Source: Anisakis pegreffii (Eukaryota > Nematoda > Chromadorea > Rhabditida > Anisakidae). Taken from it: a stretch of 64,000 nucleotides of DNA. The notes beneath the pieces were generated by a model. That model saw only the letters and a list, made by a program, of their open reading frames with translations, searched no databases and was not told where the DNA came from. Shown piece by piece: positions 1-13,085 of the stretch; position 1 is the first letter of the stretch, and each line of letters starts with the position of its first letter. The DNA lies in contig JAPYMA010003058.1 in the NCBI GenBank assembly GCA_035041965.1, forward strand, positions 93,419 to 157,418, given 5' to 3'. Both the position numbers and the translations under genes were made by a program.

Positions 1-219
1 GATATGGCTACAACCTTCAAATTATTTTTCGTGCTGCATTTCGCAAACGTGGAGATTTGTAGTTCGTCACGTATCCTGATTCAATTTTTATAAACCTTAT
101 TGTTTTCACTGCTTCGTTGTTGATAAAATTAGTTCCTCCCAGATGCAGAAGGTGTATAAATACTTTGAAAATTTATCTAACATTAAAGTGATTTCTGCAT
201 ATTATTTCAAGAGTGTAAA

Positions 220-239
220 ATTTCAGTCAACTGCATGCA
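220..239 (+). promoter_or_regulatory. Probable trans-splice acceptor of cul-3
   Basis: TTTCAG at 221-226 lies 13 bases before the ATG at 240 and has no visible upstream coding exon. A spliced-leader acceptor a few bases from the start codon is usual in nematodes. A 5'-UTR intron acceptor would look the same. Confidence 0.5.
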
Positions 240-3200
240 ATGAATCGTGCAAGCGGTACGCGAAGCAGTAACAATGCCAACAGTGGCGGCGGATGTGGCA
301 CGTCAAGCAACAAAATGCGTATTCGCGCATTCCCGGTTCGTTTACAGCTAATTAATTAATTAACTGATAGTTCATTCATTTGTTTATTCAGTATTTTATT
401 TGCACAATTCGCAGATATACTTACTGTTACATGTAGCCAAATATAAGCCACTTTTCTAGCTTTGAATTATCACAGCATACAATTGTGAGGTGCAAAAATC
501 TACAATCTTGTTTTTGTTTTTATTGCGACAAGATTTGAGGTAATGGACATATTTTTTCACCTGATAAATGATGAGAAGTCGATTAAAACAAGTTGAAGGA
601 TTTTTCAAACTTTACGTTCATCAAACATTTACGATTTTTCAAACTTTACGATTTGATGTTAGCGTTTCGATAGTAGTTTATGATGAAGCAAGCTATGAAT
701 TGTTTATAATGGAGAGGTGTGTACATGATAAATTACGCCCAGAGAAAACAGTTATTTTTCGTGTTTGATTTTGATCGCCTAATCAAAAAACGTTAACTGA
801 GAATGTTTGAAAGGAACAATTGAAGAAGAAGCTATTCAGTGCATCAACCAGTTGTGTCCATTTTCTGTCATCTTTACATATCATCATTGTGATTGTATAT
901 TAGAATGTTCTTACGTAATTCATTTATCAAAAGTTATCGGGGATTAAGCAATAATTGAATAAGGTTTTTGGTAACAGAACACTAATGTGTGATAAATTAA
1001 ACTCACTGACTAATGTCTGACTTTATTCGAGGTATATTTCTGAATTTATTGACCAGTTTCACTGCAATTATTTTTTTACTACTTTATCGCCATTTCTATT
1101 GTTCAGTCATCGATTTATCACAATTTCTATCAATTTTTAACACCATTAAACCTTGAAAAGTAATCTTATTATTATTTGTCTTTCAATATTAGAGGGTTGA
1201 TATGCAGATGGATCACGAAGACGAAAGGTCGAGATCACCTAATTTTTATACATTTGGAATTCTTACATATTTGTTTTTGCTAAGGAAGTTTCAAATATTT
1301 TTAACGCATTTAACAACACTTTAGTGCAGAAATTATATTTTTTCAAAATTACATTCCATTAAATTGATCGCTGTTCCACACTGGTCTGCTCGTTTTGTTT
1401 CTGGAGGGTCCTGTTCTTTTTCTCCTTTTTTTTTCAATTTCTTGCGATGCGTTAATGTTTTTTTTTGGATCATTTGCTGCTATAAATAGTCATTTTATTA
1501 TAAATGTTATGGTTATTTCATTACTATTTTCGTTATATTTGCATTAGGTGCCTGGATCGGCCAGGCTTTCAGATATTATAGTGCCGACCACGTGCCCTTT
1601 AGATTTTTTTAATCTCTTGCTTCCTCTTTTAAAAAGTGACCCTCTCACTTGACGACATCATCTTCCGATTTTTGGAAGGTCGGCTAACAGGTCTTTTCAA
1701 TTTGCTCGGTTACTGTTTTGATATTAATGTAGTCCATCGTGACCACATGTTCCGTCCATCTCATCTTACATCTCTCATGCGCTTTCATAACGTCCTTTAC
1801 ATCCGATCCCGTTTGCAGTGCTGTGTTCGTAATGCGATCTAAGCTTGTCACTCGAACCATTTGTCGTTCCATCGCTGTTTGAGCCACTCCAAATTTCTGT
1901 TCCTCTTTCTGAGTCAGTGCGCAGGTTTCACATGCATCCATCATTGCTGGTAGGTAACACGGTGATGTTGAAAAGTTGTGTTCGATTTTGTTTCAGTAAC
2001 ACTAAAAACATCTTTGTGTTCATCTCTAGTTGTTCTCCTCACAGCTTCTTCGCCCATAATTTGCATACCACTTTTTTAGCACTCGCATCTTCCTTCTATC
2101 TTTAATTTTTTTGTTTGTAGTAGTTGACCGCTTTTGAAACGATCTGTGCACTTTGATGGAACATCTAAAATGAACAATCATTGTTAGAGTTTAATAGGGT
2201 GCTGAGTGGTTTGCACATTTTAAATTAATGCAGTAATTGCATTTTGCATTGAAGACGTTCGTATTGTTTTGTGAACGAATAGAAGCGAAAATTTTGTGAG
2301 TAAATAATAATGGTGGAAAGAAGTGAAAGTGAGCGAATTGAAACGGCAATGGGTTTGTCAGAAAATAGCGGTTCATTTAGGAATTGCATTGATACGTTGT
2401 TACCGTCAATTTCTTCAACCAGCAAATATGCGGTTTGATTCAAATATTTTTTTAGGATTTTGTGCTTCTCTCTTACAATTAGTACTTCTACTGTAAATTT
2501 ATTTTAGAAAAAAGTTTTTTCGCCTAAATTTGTACCGTTATTTGCGTTAGCACTTCACTTGAAATGTGGCTCTAGCAATGTCCAGGAGCCGCAAATTTAA
2601 ATCGCGTTGCATTCTGAAGAGCCAATCCATTAGGAAACATTATTTCATTAGGTTGCTAACTCATTCATCGTATCATCATTACCTGGTTGAATTCTCATCG
2701 TTTGAATGCCTCATATTCCCGGTAATGGTTTGTATAACCACATCTTAACTTTGGATTCGTAAGAATATCGACTAAAATAGTTTGGTGCAATAAGCAAAAC
2801 TCTGCAACTGAATGTTTCGTGCGGTTAATGTGTAAAACTAACGGATGAATCAAATGCATTTCCGTTTTCAGACAACAATCGATGAGAAATTCGTGCAGCA
2901 AATTTGGGAGTTGTTGAAGCGTGCAATTCAAGAGATCCAACGTAAAAATAACTCAGGACTTAGTTTTGAGGAGTTATATCGCAATGCATACAATATGGTA
3001 TTGCATAAACATGGTGAAAAACTTTATCTCGGTTTGAAGCACGTCGTCATTGAACATCTGCAAAAAACGGTTCGTTGGTTTATTTCTAAACTGTGTTAAA
3101 GAGGCTGAATTGACTAAGGTTGAAATGATTAGAGAAATGGAGCATTGGAACGGGCATGCGTTTAATTTTCGAAGTTATGAGAGGAATTTGATGTTATGTA

Positions 3201-6200
3201 CAGGAACGAATTGGATCTCATGGAAGATGGATGAATTGTTCAGTATTCTACCGCTAGCAATCCAAATAAATTGATTTTCAGGTGCTCAGAGATGTGTTGG
3301 CCTCTGTGAATGGAAGGTTTCTGGAAACGCTGAACGCTGCATGGCAAGATCATACAACCGCTATGGTTATGATTCGTGACATTCTTATGTGAGTTGCTTC
3401 TGTTTTAGTCGTTTTCTTGCGCTGCACATTCTGTTCGGTGAAGTCGTAATACTTATCGATAATGAATCCTTCTGATATTGTTGATTGCATCTGATATGCT
3501 TGATGAAGCAGTCAGTGATTCGTATTGTAAGGTTCATTCATTTAAAATTCAACCATTCCCCCTATCTCGGCATCAATGAAATTATAGCATGTTGTGCGCC
3601 GTTTGTTCACTAATCGAGTTGATCTCACAGCATTGGTGAAAAAGTTTCAAGTTTTTCAACATTGTATCGTTAAACTATTGCACAAACTTCACAGTAAATG
3701 TGTAGTGTCGACCGAGAAGGGTAGTGCATTTAGTTATGAACGGAAAACTTTGTTTGAGCAAACCGTAACATGTGAAAATGATCTTAAGGTATATGGATCG
3801 TGTCTATGTGCAACAACAAAACGTCGAATCTGTGTACAGTTTAGGATTATCGATATTCCGTGAACAAATAATTCATTATGGTTCAGTGGGTAACACTCTT
3901 CGTAACATATTACTAAAGATGATTGCTGCGGAACGAGGTGGTGAACTCGTCGATAGGTGAACAATTGATCTCATTTGATTTGAATCTTTAAGCGCTCTAA
4001 ATTCAGCTGTTTATGCAGTTGGCTAGAGTGGTAATTTTCGTTCGTTTCGTTTTAATAAAATGCTGATTTTGAATTCAAACTTTTCGAATTCAGCCTTCGA
4101 TGAAAGTCAATCTTCCTGCTGTTTTTTGATCATTCAGTGGATGATGTTTTTTTTGTAACAACTCAGATAAATTTGATTGCAATATATCAAATGGTATAAA
4201 TAAATAGATGTTTGAATTTCAAGAATGGGCATAAAGAATGCGTGTAGTATGTTGGTTGCGCTGGGAGTTGATTCAAGAGAGGTGTATGAAATTGAATTCG
4301 AGAAGCCCTTTTTGCGAGTATCGGCCGAATATTATCGTGCCGAGAGTCAGAAGTTTCTGGCTGAAAACAGTGCGTCTGTTTATGTGAAGAAGGTTGAGGA
4401 GTGCATCACTGACGAATCGAATCGAGCAAAAATGTATTTAGATAAAGACACTGAAAAGAAAATTCTTAACGTGAGTTTCTTCTCATAACGACTGTAGAAA
4501 TATTTATTATATTTGATCTTACTGGAATTGTTATCGTCATTCATTCTTTACATTTTTGTCCAGGTGAACTTTTCTAACTTTTTGGGGACAGTTATCCTTG
4601 TACTGTATTACTTCTAATTACATATCCTTTGCTTTAATTACGTAAGAAACTTATATCGTCGTTCCCTTCTGTTTCTAATAATTTTGGGTGAATTCGTGTA
4701 GCCATTATGTCTGAACTAAATTTCAAAAGCTGTAAATTATTTTCAGGTACTGGATGAAGAATTGATAAATAAGCATATGATGACGATTGTGGAGATGGAA
4801 AACAGTGGTGTCGTTCATATGCTGAATAATGATCGAATTGAAGGTACCATCAGTTGCTTACACTTCTTTTTTCTCATCAACTCGTCATCAGAAATAGTCC
4901 CGCAAGGAGATTATTGAATGTATTGACCTTGAACGATCAGTTGATTTTAAGATCTGCATCGATTGTACAAACTACTGAAACGTGTTCGTCACGGTTTACC
5001 AACGATGACCGATTGTATCAGTAAATATCTTCGTCAGAAAGGTGAATCGCTGGTGAACGAGGATAATGATGCCGAAGGCACTTCGCCTAAAAATCCTATC
5101 ACATTTATCCAGGTTTTTTGTTTGAATTATTTTTTTCTCAGCAAGTGCATCATTTGAATACATGTAATCGTTTAAAACATAATCTGAAAATATTGCCCGA
5201 CGAATCGTAAGATTTCAGTCTCTATTGGATTTAAAAGATCGATTTGATCATTTCCTAATGAACGCTTTCGAGAATGATCAATTGTTCAAGCAGAAGATAC
5301 AACGGGACTTTGAATACTTCCTCAATTTGAATCCCAAAAGTCCCGAATATCTTTCGCTTTATATGGATGATAAACTCAAAAAGGGAATGCGAATGGTGAG
5401 TAAATAGTTCATTATTTCACTATTGCAGTTTACACGTTTATTAATGAAATGTTTACAATTAGTGTTCTTTCAGACACTGTGTGTTTTTCCTCTGAAAATT
5501 GACAAGATGTCATCGCTGATTTTGAATTCATCGAGATTTTATCCCATTTGTGTTCTTATTTCAACGCTGGTAATGGAGAAGATGAGTTAATAAGAAAGTG
5601 TTTTTTTTACAGTTGAATGAAAGTGAACAAGAGACATTACAAGATAAATCAATGGTTTTATTCCGCTTCCTGCAAGAGAAAGATGTCTTCGAAAGGTATT
5701 AATTGATTTGTTTTTATTGTTGAACATGTATTATTGACTGTGCTCTTTCATGATTTGTGTTATATCTGAAAATGTCAATTTGATCACCCAGTGAAACATG
5801 CCGTCTTATAATTTTGGAGTGTGATTGAAGTATCATGGCAGTTGTAATGCTTCCTTCAAAATAATCTGATTGATCACTGATCAGTCAAACGCGTCACCGA
5901 TCGATAGTAATATTTTTACATCTTTAAGGTATTATAAGAATCACCTGGCGAAACGACTTTTACTGCAGAAGAGTATATCAGACGATGCGGAGAAGTCGAT
6001 GGTGTCAAAATTAAAAGTGAGTATTTTGCTGGATTGTTTGCTTCAAATCGATTCAGGCAATGAGCCGATCACTCAGAATTGCTCGGTTGTTTTAGTCTGA
6101 ATTCATCATCATCTTTTATTGTTAATTGTATTGTTTGATCGATTCCAGACAGAATGTGGATGTCAATTCACGTCAAAGCTCGAGGGAATGTTCAAAGATA

Positions 6201-8271
6201 TGGAAGTATCAAATTCGTTAATGACCGACTACAGGGAATATAAAGAGCGCATCGGCCATGTTAGTATTTAACTGTTTATGTTTTTGATATTCAAAGTATA
6301 GTATATTTATAACCTGATTCGTAAATATTTTTTGAGCATTTTTTTTGTTTCGTAATGGTGTCATATTGTAGTGGTGGATAAGCTCTTCTAAAAAGCTGTT
6401 GTATTTAGGTTCGTGATCCGGTCGAAATAACCGTTCGTGTATTAACAAGTGGCTATTGGCCAACCCAAGCAGCACCGAGCTGTGTTTTGCCATCGAGTCC
6501 AATGCAGTCGTTCGAAAGTTTCAAACATTTTTACTTATCTAAACATACTGGACGTAAAATACAGCTCAACCCTTTACTGGGACATGCTGATGTTAAGGCT
6601 GTTTTTTATGGAGCGACCGCCAACACTGAGGAACTTAGTCAACAGGTTTGTTCTCAGCAGTTTGTTTCAGTTGGTTGATACGTTGAAATATACTTTGATT
6701 AAGAAAATAATCACTCGTGGATGCTTGCTGTTTTGAAGTTAACGACTATTCGTTAAATGAGTAAATAAAGTTTGTGTGGTTAATTTGTCGTTGAAGTTGC
6801 CATTCGAATTGATAACATCTGAAAATAACTCGTTGAAATTGTATTGATTTGATGGACTGTGCCTGTGGTGATTGTCATGTTGTGGTATTTTTGCATGAAA
6901 CTGGTTGTCGTTACCAAATGAATCATAAGTTTTATAGGAATCAGATCTCGCCGGACCATCATTGGCAGTACCTTCACGCGGTAAAGAAGAGCATAAAATT
7001 TTGACAGTTAGTACCTATCAAATGTGTATACTGCTTAAATTCAACAATAAAGCCAAATTTACATTCGAGGTTCGTTGGTTTTTCTCGTATTATTCGACTC
7101 TGTTCCTCGATTGATTTTTCGTGTCGTTCGTTTTTACATGCAGTTTTTCATTTTTCTATTAGATATTTAATATCTCAGTTTAAATGTATGTGTGTCATTG
7201 TTAAATTTTTCAGGAATTGGCATCCGAAACACAAATTCCTGAAAAGGAATTGAAACGATCATTACTTTCTCTCGCGATGGGTAAACCCACTCAGAGGGTT
7301 CTTTGCAGACGTGGGCATGGACGAGAAATTGGTTGGTTTCTTTTAAATCAGTGGACATGCAAAAATATATTTTGTGTCGATGTGATCAGAAAGGTTGACC
7401 TACGCTGAAGCTGACCACGTGATTCTTGCATAAGGATAAGATGTGACTTCTATGTTGCTCTGTTTTTCCCGGTCAGAAATGCCTTTAGTCGGCAGTTTTT
7501 TAAGGTGTTAAATTAGTCCCGCATTCGTAAAAAATTTCATTTTTATGATATTCTAAATGCTGATTTTGAAGACGAATATATAACTGAATGAACTGCTCAT
7601 TTTTTGCATACTCTTTTATTTTTTCTAGAGAACACAGATGAGTTCTGGGTAAATGACTCGTTCACATCAAAATTAACAAGAATTAAAATTCAAATGGTAT
7701 CGGGTCGTGCTGAAGCTGAACCAGAAAGGAAGGAAACCCGCTCAAAAGTAGGTTCTTTGAGCGTGCGACAGTACTGCTTATTAGTAACTATTACGAATGG
7801 AAAATTTTGGTGAAATGCGGCTATTGTGAGGAAATTGAAATGAATTGAATATGAAAAGTAAATGGTAATGAACTGAAACAAAATTGCAGGTTGATGAGGA
7901 CCGTAAACATGAAGTGGAAGCAGCAATTGTACGTGTGATGAAGGCCAGAAAGAAACTCATGCATAATGTGCTTGTTGCTGAGGTTATTCTTTTGCTTTTC
8001 GTTACTTCAATTGCTAATTGTCTAATGGTACACTTCGTGGCTGTTTTCATTGCTGCGATAATAGATGGAAGTATTGCTTCGGAAGCAAACACCATGAAAC
8101 TTAATGAATAACGAATGTGAGTGATAATAATAATTTCAGGTGACTCTTCAATTGAAGCATCGCTTTATGCCGAACCCACAACTTATCAAAAAAAGAATTG
8201 AGTCGTTAATTGAGCGTGATTATTTGGCACGTGATAAGGATGATCATCGTGCTTATGAATATGTTGCTTAG
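240..8271 (+). CDS. cul-3: Cullin-3, scaffold of BTB-CUL3-RBX1 ubiquitin ligases
   Basis: Seventeen exons join in phase: 240-335, 2872-3069, 3282-3388, 3789-3956, 4224-4470, 4747-4843, 4952-5112, 5219-5395, 5613-5695, 5929-6016, 6149-6259, 6409-6645, 6938-7069, 7214-7331, 7629-7747, 7890-7982, 8140-8271. The product is about 787 aa; human CUL3 is 768. The N-terminus carries KMRIRAFP, the CUL3-specific extension that helps grip BTB adaptors, then the cullin-repeat helices ([20 protein letters not shown], exon 2). Exons 10-15 encode the RBX1-binding cullin homology region ([23 protein letters not shown]). Exon 16 has [10 protein letters not shown], the neddylation motif, with the acceptor lysine near residue 731; exon 17 ends YEYVA. 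By family knowledge it links BTB substrate adaptors to RBX1 and E2 in nucleus and cytoplasm. A serine/glycine/asparagine-rich stretch before residue 25 is the main departure from vertebrate CUL3. The start is the first ATG after a trans-splice-like acceptor. Confidence 0.97.
1545..1950 (-). mobile_element. Decayed RTE-like non-LTR retrotransposon, 3' end of reverse-transcriptase ORF
   Basis: Read on the minus strand, 1944-1684 is open for 86 codons and resembles the C-terminal part of RTE-type polyproteins: [20 protein letters not shown], then [14 protein letters not shown] and MRWTEHVV, the order of the family's thumb/C-terminal motifs. Downstream, after a stop at the end of that frame, DDVVK-stop-EGH and a later RD pair continue the family pattern to about 1550. 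Internal stops show it is dead. It is antisense inside the 2.5-kb first intron of cul-3 and probably explains part of that intron's length. No reverse-transcriptase core or endonuclease domain is present, so this is a 5'-truncated copy. Confidence 0.75.
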
Positions 8272-8463
8272 GCATATTCTTTATTTGAAATGGACTTTTT
8301 TCGTGAATTCAAAAGTGATCCATCATGAGACCCCAACGATAATCACTTTTCGTAATTGCTTTTATTTGGTCGATGTACAATTTTCATTCCCTCTTCACCA
8401 ATGTCAACAGTTCGCTTAATTTTCTACGCATTCTGCATTCTTTATTTTGTTTTTACTAATGGT

Positions 8464-8469
8464 AATAAA
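8464..8469 (+). terminator. cul-3 polyadenylation signal
   Basis: A canonical AATAAA lies about 190 bases after the cul-3 stop codon and is the first one downstream. No other gene begins nearby. Confidence 0.55.
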
Positions 8470-10248
8470 GAAAAAGTTTCTTTCGCAAACGGGTAAAACA
8501 TGCAATAAGTAAACATCTAAATTATTGGCGAGCAAAATCCTTACGTAATCAGCCATTTCATTCGCATAGCATTAGGTGGGACAGTGGAATGCGAATAATT
8601 GAACTTGTTTTCATCGTTCGATTATTCGCTTTTAGTTGTGCTGATAAAACACGTTTCTTGCTTGCAATTATCTCACAATATACTCCTTATTTTGAGAGTA
8701 CTTGTACGTTTACACAATGTGTCCCATGCATCATAACGTCTGTCAATTTTTGCGGATATTCGTCCTCTTTGAAAAATGTTAGCCCTTTCCTAGTGCTGTC
8801 ACAGCAGATTGATTTCTCTCTATCCAATGAACCTTTCCATGATCAGAATGTTTCTTGTAAAATAGGCGTACTCATGATTCGTCGATTTGATGATGCGCAT
8901 GATATCGGAACAGAATTCAACAACTAATTAAGTAGCTCAATATTTGAGTTGAGACCTTTTCAACTTGTTCTTCAACGCTTCCAATTGGCGATCGTTTTCA
9001 ACAATCAATCATTCGTGTTTTAAGGGAGGTGTTTTTTCAAAATGTACGATTCACTTGACGAAAAATGCAGTTTTGGGTGCAGGCACCTCGTCGAATTTGT
9101 TTTGCTCTTGGTGAAGTGTGAATGAGTTTTACGTAGTTTTATGTCGTTGTCAAACAGTGATGTATCCTAAAAAATAAATACCCATTTCGAATTGTCTGCT
9201 CTATTCTTGTCAATTTTTGGTAATTTCAAACGAATGCAAATCTCCATTCATATTCAGTCTATGATTATAACAACGAATTTCGTATCTAAGATTTGTGAAT
9301 AAAATTAAGGTGACTTGGTAAAAGTGAAAGTGAAAAATGAATATAGTTATCGCACCTTTAGAAGGTTATTTCTTGTGATTTGAATTAATTTGTAGGCTAT
9401 AGCCGTAAAGGATATGCGTAATAGAATGGCAGAAACACCGTTCAGATTTGTTATTGTTTGAAATACATCAGTTCGAATTGCAAAGTATTGATTTCTGGTG
9501 ATGAAATTCATCACTGTTAGGGAATGTTCTGTAAGTTATTATTTTTATTATATGCTATTAGCAAACTTTTTGTTCGACGTTCGGGCTGTTTTAAAGCGGA
9601 TAAAATTCAATGGTTAGCTAAGTGCTAGAATTTTATTGCAGTACAAGCATAATCAGAATTGATTTGTTATTTTTTATAATTACGTTTTGACTGCATTGTT
9701 TTGAAGTTATTATATATCTTGTTTTTTTTCTCAACATTCAGTCTACTGATAATGACGTATTTTGGCCGCTTAAAAGATTATATTCGTAATGCAGTTATAT
9801 TCTTCGTTGAATTCGTTGTCAGTTTTTTCGAAAAGAATGTATTATCATAACGTCTTGTTTTCGTTCATTCGTATTCTTATGTTGGTTCGTTGATTCAATA
9901 AGCATTGCGATGTGTGATTTGGGAGGGAGCGAACGCAACTGGTACAATGAAAGCAGTTGTGATGTGCAATAGTGAAACTATTTCCTGAATTGGTCACTCT
10001 TATCCCTCAATGCTAATTGCAATTAATATTTTACATCCATTCGAGTCGAACAATTCGCGGAGATTTTCTGAAAACAATAAAATAGCGACATGATCAAAAT
10101 AAACCATCCGTTGCTTTCTTTCACTCATCCGCAAACTTCATTTACAATATCCAGAAATAAAATGTTCCTTCCTTATATTCATGAATAGTAATTGTTGTAG
10201 CTGATGGTTCATAGATATTATTCTACTTATAATATTATGTCAGCACAG

Positions 10249-10332
10249 GTTGAATTAACTTCAACGCACATACGTACATTTATATACCAAAGTATGAAAG
10301 CAGAACTTATTATTGGATGTATGTGCGTATTA
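10249..10332. repeat. Hairpin-ended repeat, copy A (inner module alone)
   Basis: This ~84-base stretch carries a perfect 10-base inverted repeat: ACGCACATAC at 10264-10273 and GTATGTGCGT at 10319-10328. It aligns with the inner part of copy B (12049-12131), sharing TTAACTTCAACGC, ATACCAAAGTATGA and GGATGTATGTGC. The flanks do not match copies B or C, so here the module stands alone. The structure fits a small foldback/MITE-like element or a structured RNA remnant; no coding potential is seen. Confidence 0.65.
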
Positions 10333-11139
10333 TAATAAGTTCATTATGATGTTTCAATTATTGTTGTTTTTGGTTTATGTTTTTTTTGTTTCGTATCATT
10401 GTAATCGTTGATTTCAATTGGGGGTGGTCGGTCGGTTACCGTAGCGGTTATATTCGCGTTTGGATGGGTTCGTTGAATGGTTTCAGTTCGATTTCATGAA
10501 AATATTTTACGTCCGTTTTACTGACGTGTTTGACGTGCAACGTATATGATAATGTTGATATTCAAGATGCAGTATTGGTTCTGTTCGTTTTTGTGTTCAC
10601 TGATCAGTGCTTGTTTGCATGTTCTTTGATTGGATTTATTTAACTTCATCAGAATTTATTTCGTTAACTTTGCGTGTTTTTTGTATACATCAATTAAGGA
10701 AATTCCTTACTTTCATGTTATATTTTTTCGCACCATCTCAGTTCATGTTCATATAAGAATGTCATATTGATTCGACGGATGTAAGGTGGATTTACGGGGA
10801 ATTACCGAAAAAAAAGATGATGTTGTGGATTAGATTATTGATGACTAGCTGTTCACGGACTCATGCCAAAGCTAATTTCGCCATAATTAGTCACACCATT
10901 CAAAGCGTTCGGTTTTGGATACTTTTAGAGTTTAGGAGTGGTGCAGTGCAAACATGAGTATGCGCAATAAAATAAGACATGTGTAAGTAAAATGAAATAA
11001 ATATTCACAAGAAAACAAGAGATGAAACCAAGTAAAACAAAGTCAGTCGAGACGGAGCAATAATGCGATCATCACAAAACGTCAATGTCTATGCAACCCA
11101 CTGCCTCCAGATTGCAGAAGTGCCGGTTTTGGATTCGGT

Positions 11140-11216
11140 TTTATGACGTTAAGATCTGCGCGAAAACAAATTTCAAGAGGTATTTCTAGGCGCAGAAAAC
11201 GCTGCTCTGCATGATT
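11140..11216. repeat. Repeat copy C (outer sequence without inner module)
   Basis: TTATGACGTTA is followed almost directly by GCGAAAACAAATTTCAAGAG and TTTCTAGGCGCAGAAAA. The same left and right sequences flank the hairpin module in copy B. Copy C therefore looks like an empty site, or a deletion of the inner module. No coding potential is seen. Confidence 0.55.
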
Positions 11217-11619
11217 AATTGTTTTGAATCAGATGAGGCTTCGATCTCGAGAAATAGCATTGTATCGATTGAATGGGTTCTTGGAAAAATCGTTTTCGTT
11301 AAAAAAATTTTAGCCTACTCAATGAATACGATCGCATCTGATATTGATGATGAAGATGTACAATTTCGTAGTTGGTTTATAGCAAAGAAACATTCAGTCT
11401 CTATTGCGCTCTCCCAGCCGTAATTTAGTTGCTCAGATAACCGAATATAATTGTGCCGTGGATTAATTATTACTTGGACATTGAGTGGTTGTTTCATCAA
11501 TCGTAATGAGCGATCGACGGAATATTTATTTTATTGGAGTAATGATTATTTATTGAATTGGTATTTGAATGCGTTTAATTATGCAAAGTGTTCATGGCGA
11601 CTGATTAATTACTCGGTTG

Positions 11620-11815
11620 TGTTCGGTTGGCCTGCTTGCCCAGCCAGCGGGGTTGCATAGCTTGAGGTTAAAACAATGCGCACGGAAACGCGAGCATTGT
11701 GGCCAGCAACGTTATAAACGTTTGATAGCCTGGCCAATCCAGGTAATTGTGCCGTGAGATCCACGAAAATTTCCGTATTTTTGCACCTTGCGCAGCATTT
11801 GCGCTCAAGTTTCAA
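11620..11815. other. GC-rich island of unknown nature
   Basis: This stretch is visibly richer in G and C than its surroundings, and its minus strand is open for 68 codons (11815-11609). The predicted peptide matches no family I recognise. At about 11720-11740 the sequence around GCCTGGCCAATCCAGG closely resembles, in opposite orientation, GCCTGGCCGATCCAGG near 1550 at the 3' end of the retrotransposon fragment. It may be another retrotransposon terminus or an unrelated repeat. Confidence 0.35.
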
Positions 11816-12043
11816 CTACTTTTTATAATTTTCATAGAGCGTCAATTTCGTCGTGGCTTGTGAATATGGCAGCGCTGATTTGATTATTCATGCAGTGAAT
11901 GAATTAGACCAACTTACTGAAGGCTATTCGCTAGAATTACCTTCATATAAGACTTGCAACTAGCTTTCGGATACTGTTTCAATTGAACGAAATTACTCTT
12001 GCAGAAGTTCATTCAAAATCAGTGATGTTGGGGTATTTTTAGC

Positions 12044-12193
12044 AGTTATGACGTTAACTTCAACGCGTGTACTTACATTTTAATACCAAAGTATGACGGC
12101 GACACTTACGACTGGATGTATGTGCATATTATCTGAGCGAAAACAAATTTTAAGAAGTGTTTCTAGGCCTAGAAAATACTGTTCTTGATGATG
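12044..12193. repeat. Repeat copy B (outer sequence containing the inner module)
   Basis: TTATGACGTTA is followed by the ~80-base hairpin module (ATACCAAAGTATGA, GGATGTATGTGC) and then GAGCGAAAACAAATTTTAAG and TTTCTAGGCCTAGAAAA. The inner part matches copy A and the outer part matches copy C. The terminal inverted repeat is partly degraded here (ACGCGTGTAC against GTATGTGCAT), suggesting an older insertion than copy A. Confidence 0.6.
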
Positions 12194-13085
12194 AACAGTA
12201 AATTCAGTAATATTTGTTATTTATCATCTAATATAAATCGACTTTTCGTCATCCTCACTTCAAGTCTAGAAAAAGGTTAAGTTTCACTTTTGGGATATCG
12301 CTGCAATCAAAATACGCTCTTTAAATCTCGATCCAGATCCTCGGTCTCAGAGTTTTCAAAATCGATGGAACAGGCATTTTATGTAATTCTGATGATATAA
12401 TCATATCAAAATTCCACGTGAACCATTCTCAGTTCATCCAAATTCAGTAATATTTATTGTTTATCATTAAATCGACACTAAATGGATAGAACGCCACGTA
12501 ACAGCGTCACTTCCAGTTTCACTTTCAATAAAGCGATAAACAAGACATGATCATTCTTAGTCTGTTTTTCGTCATGATCATTGCTTTGTCTTCCGTTTGT
12601 GGTTATTTTTCAATCCCGAGATTGAGAGATTTTGTGAAAGGAATGGTCTGGTATGAATATTATTGTGAGAAATGATACGTACTTTGATACTTAAGTTGAT
12701 CGATGATCGCATAACTGGAAAATCATGAAGTATCATAATCAAATGATCAGATAACGACAAAAAGAAATTTAAAATCAAAAGCTGCAATTGTTAATGGTGT
12801 TAAATGAACCAATGAGAAATTAACGAGGAAAAATCGATGAAAGCAAAAATTACGATAAATTCCAAGTCTTCATGATTCGATGTTTACAACAAGTTCTAAA
12901 CGGACGTCCTGCCTATGTTAACTCCTGCGCGCTGTGATTGAACGCTTAAATGTTTACGAAGATTTGATACACTCCAAGTGGGTGGATTGTTACAGCGTGC
13001 TGGTCGAGCAACTCAGGGTTTTCATTGTGAATGAAGCGTTGAGTTTAAACTAAGAACCATTGGTTGTTTCAAGATCTAGCTGAAG

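Noticed and set aside
8589..8927. 112-codon open frame after cul-3, with a signal-like start
   Set aside because: No recognisable family, no splice partners, and codon content like the surrounding AT-rich DNA. It lies in the region just downstream of the cul-3 polyadenylation signal.
10426..10490. tRNA-like piece (CCGTAGCGGTTA followed by GGGTTCG)
   Set aside because: The spacing and stems of a tRNA cannot be completed, and there is no acceptor stem or proper T-arm. At most a degenerate tRNA-derived fragment.
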